From assembly GCA_039930465.1 (NCBI GenBank), contig JBDTTU010000163.1, positions 1 to 6,807 of the forward strand: a DNA stretch of 6,807 nt. Reading direction: 5' to 3'. The notes under the pieces are model-generated. The model was not told where the DNA came from. It worked only from the letters and a program-made list of their open reading frames with translations, and searched no databases. Below are positions 6,003 to 6,807 of the stretch, piece by piece. Origin of the DNA: LMDS01 sp039930465 (lineage in GTDB: Bacteria; Pseudomonadota; Gammaproteobacteria; Burkholderiales; Burkholderiaceae_C). A program made the translations under genes and the position numbers. Position 1 is the first letter of the stretch. The number at the start of each line of letters is the position of its first letter.

Positions 6003-6807
6003 CAGGAGTTCTCCTCGGTCGGGGGCTCGTCGCCCGCATCGCCGGTGGGTTCATTGGAAGCGTCGCTGTTCGCATCGCCGTTGGCGTCATTTTCGACGAT
6101 GCGCTGCACGCCGCTGAGTTGGGTGCCGCCGTCGAGCGCGATCAGTGTCACGCCCTGCGTGGCGCGGCCGAGTTCGCGGATCTCGGAGACGCGTGTGCGC
6201 ACCAGCACGCCCTTGTCGGTGATCAACATGATCTCGTCGTCGGCACGCACCAGCGTGGCGGCCACGACCTTGCCGTTGCGCTCGCTTTGCTGGATCGCGA
6301 TCATGCCCTTGGTGCCGCGGCCGTGGCGCGTGTACTCGACGATGCTGGTGCGTTTGCCGTAGCCGTTTTGCGTGGCGGTCAGCACGCTCTGGGTTTCGTC
6401 TTCGGCCACCAGCATCGCGATCACGCTGACACCGTCGTCGAGCATCATGCCGCGCACGCCGCGGGTGTTGCGGCCGAGCGGGCGCACGTCTTCTTCGCTG
6501 AAGCGCACCGCCTTGCCGGCATCACTGAACAGCATCACGTCGTGCTGGCCGTCAGTGAGCGCCGCGCCGATCAGGAAGTCACCTTCGTCGAGGTCGACCG
6601 AGATGATGCCGGCCTTGCGCGGGTTGCTGAATTCATCGAGCGAGGTCTTCTTCACCACACCTTGGGCCGTGGCCATGAAAACGTAATGGTCGGCCGGGAA
6701 GGTGCGGAAGGTGCCGGTCAGCGGCAGCACCACGTTGACCTTCTCGCCCGGCTGCAGCGGGAACATGTTGACGATCGGGCGGCCGCGCGAGTTGCGCGAG
6801 CCCTGCG
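6002..6807 (-). CDS. gyrA: DNA gyrase subunit A, C-terminal part (5' end outside window)
   Basis: About the last 267 residues of GyrA, the breakage-reunion subunit of gyrase, which introduces negative supercoils using ATP. What is visible is the beta-pinwheel C-terminal domain that wraps DNA. It opens with SRNSRGRPIVNMFPLQPGE, and the blade repeats include VFMATAQGVVKKTSLDEF, VMLFSDAGKAVRF, LTATQNGYGKRTSIVEY, KGMIAIQ and ITDKGVLVRTRVSEIRELGR, closely parallel to E. coli GyrA. The GyrA box and the catalytic tyrosine lie upstream of the window. The domain ends in an Asn/Asp/Glu-rich tail of about 30 residues (codons at 6005-6094) with an imperfect four-residue repeat; E. coli GyrA also has an acidic tail. 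The tail codons contain the GAGGAG that serves the next gene, and the TGA stop overlaps that gene's ATG. Confidence 0.97.
   Translation of the reverse strand, partial: QGSRNSRGRPIVNMFPLQPGEKVNVVLPLTGTFRTFPADHYVFMATAQGVVKKTSLDEFSNPRKAGIISVDLDEGDFLIGAALTDGQHDVMLFSDAGKAVRFSEEDVRPLGRNTRGVRGMMLDDGVSVIAMLVAEDETQSVLTATQNGYGKRTSIVEYTRHGRGTKGMIAIQQSERNGKVVAATLVRADDEIMLITDKGVLVRTRVSEIRELGRATQGVTLIALDGGTQLSGVQRIVENDANGDANSDASNEPTGDAGDEPPTEENS
6011..6016 (-). promoter_or_regulatory. Ribosome binding site of the DUF2059 gene, inside gyrA
   Basis: GAGGAG on the minus strand encodes the two Glu codons near the GyrA C-terminus and sits 8 nt before the DUF2059 ATG. It is the clearest Shine-Dalgarno in the window. 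It supports the ATG at 6002 over the next Met codon three codons later. With the TGATG overlap, it suggests the gene is translated by ribosomes finishing gyrA or reinitiating there. Confidence 0.75.

Noticed and set aside
5310..6362. Plus-strand open frame of 350 codons opposite the DUF2059 gene and gyrA
   Set aside because: It is antisense to two supported genes and has Arg/Leu/His-rich content without motifs.
1..6807. Mobile elements, CRISPR arrays, tRNA genes or defence systems
   Set aside because: The window is filled by six conserved core genes with short gaps; no direct repeat arrays, transposase frames or terminal inverted repeats were seen.

Overview
This looks like a chromosomal core-gene window from a GC-rich betaproteobacterium, most likely order Burkholderiales and probably family Comamonadaceae (Acidovorax/Variovorax/Rhodoferax-like). 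Three things point there: the gene order gyrA - DUF2059 - pheA - tyrA - aroA/cmk - rpsA, the in-frame fusion of AroA to cytidylate kinase, and protein sequences typical of that group. The genus is not resolved. I see no mobile element, CRISPR array, tRNA or rRNA, and no sign of recent transfer.

Every supported gene lies on the minus strand, so transcription runs from high to low coordinates. In that order: the C-terminal part of gyrA (6002-6807, cut by the window edge); a small exported DUF2059 protein (5376-6002) whose start codon overlaps the gyrA stop in a TGATG; an 86-nt gap with a strong hairpin; pheA, a fused chorismate mutase/prephenate dehydratase with an ACT domain (4183-5289); tyrA, prephenate dehydrogenase (3280-4164); a fused aroA-cmk (1227-3248); a 144-nt leader with two hairpins; and the 5' part of rpsA (1-1082, ribosomal protein S1, cut by the window edge).

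The middle genes form a compact aromatic amino acid block. AroA makes EPSP, the precursor of chorismate. PheA takes chorismate through prephenate to phenylpyruvate, and TyrA takes prephenate towards tyrosine. The gaps pheA-tyrA (18 nt) and tyrA-aroA (31 nt) suggest one transcript. Cmk (CMP/dCMP phosphorylation) and S1 tie the same transcript to nucleotide supply and translation, as in the cmk-rpsA neighbourhood of many proteobacteria. serC and hisC, which often sit around pheA in related loci, are absent here.

No wholly new system is evident. The points most worth a second look are the structured rpsA leader with a weak Shine-Dalgarno (possible S1 autoregulation), a TyrA cofactor loop that resembles NADP-binding enzymes, the hairpin between the DUF2059 gene and pheA where serC would be expected, and the gyrA-DUF2059 start/stop overlap.
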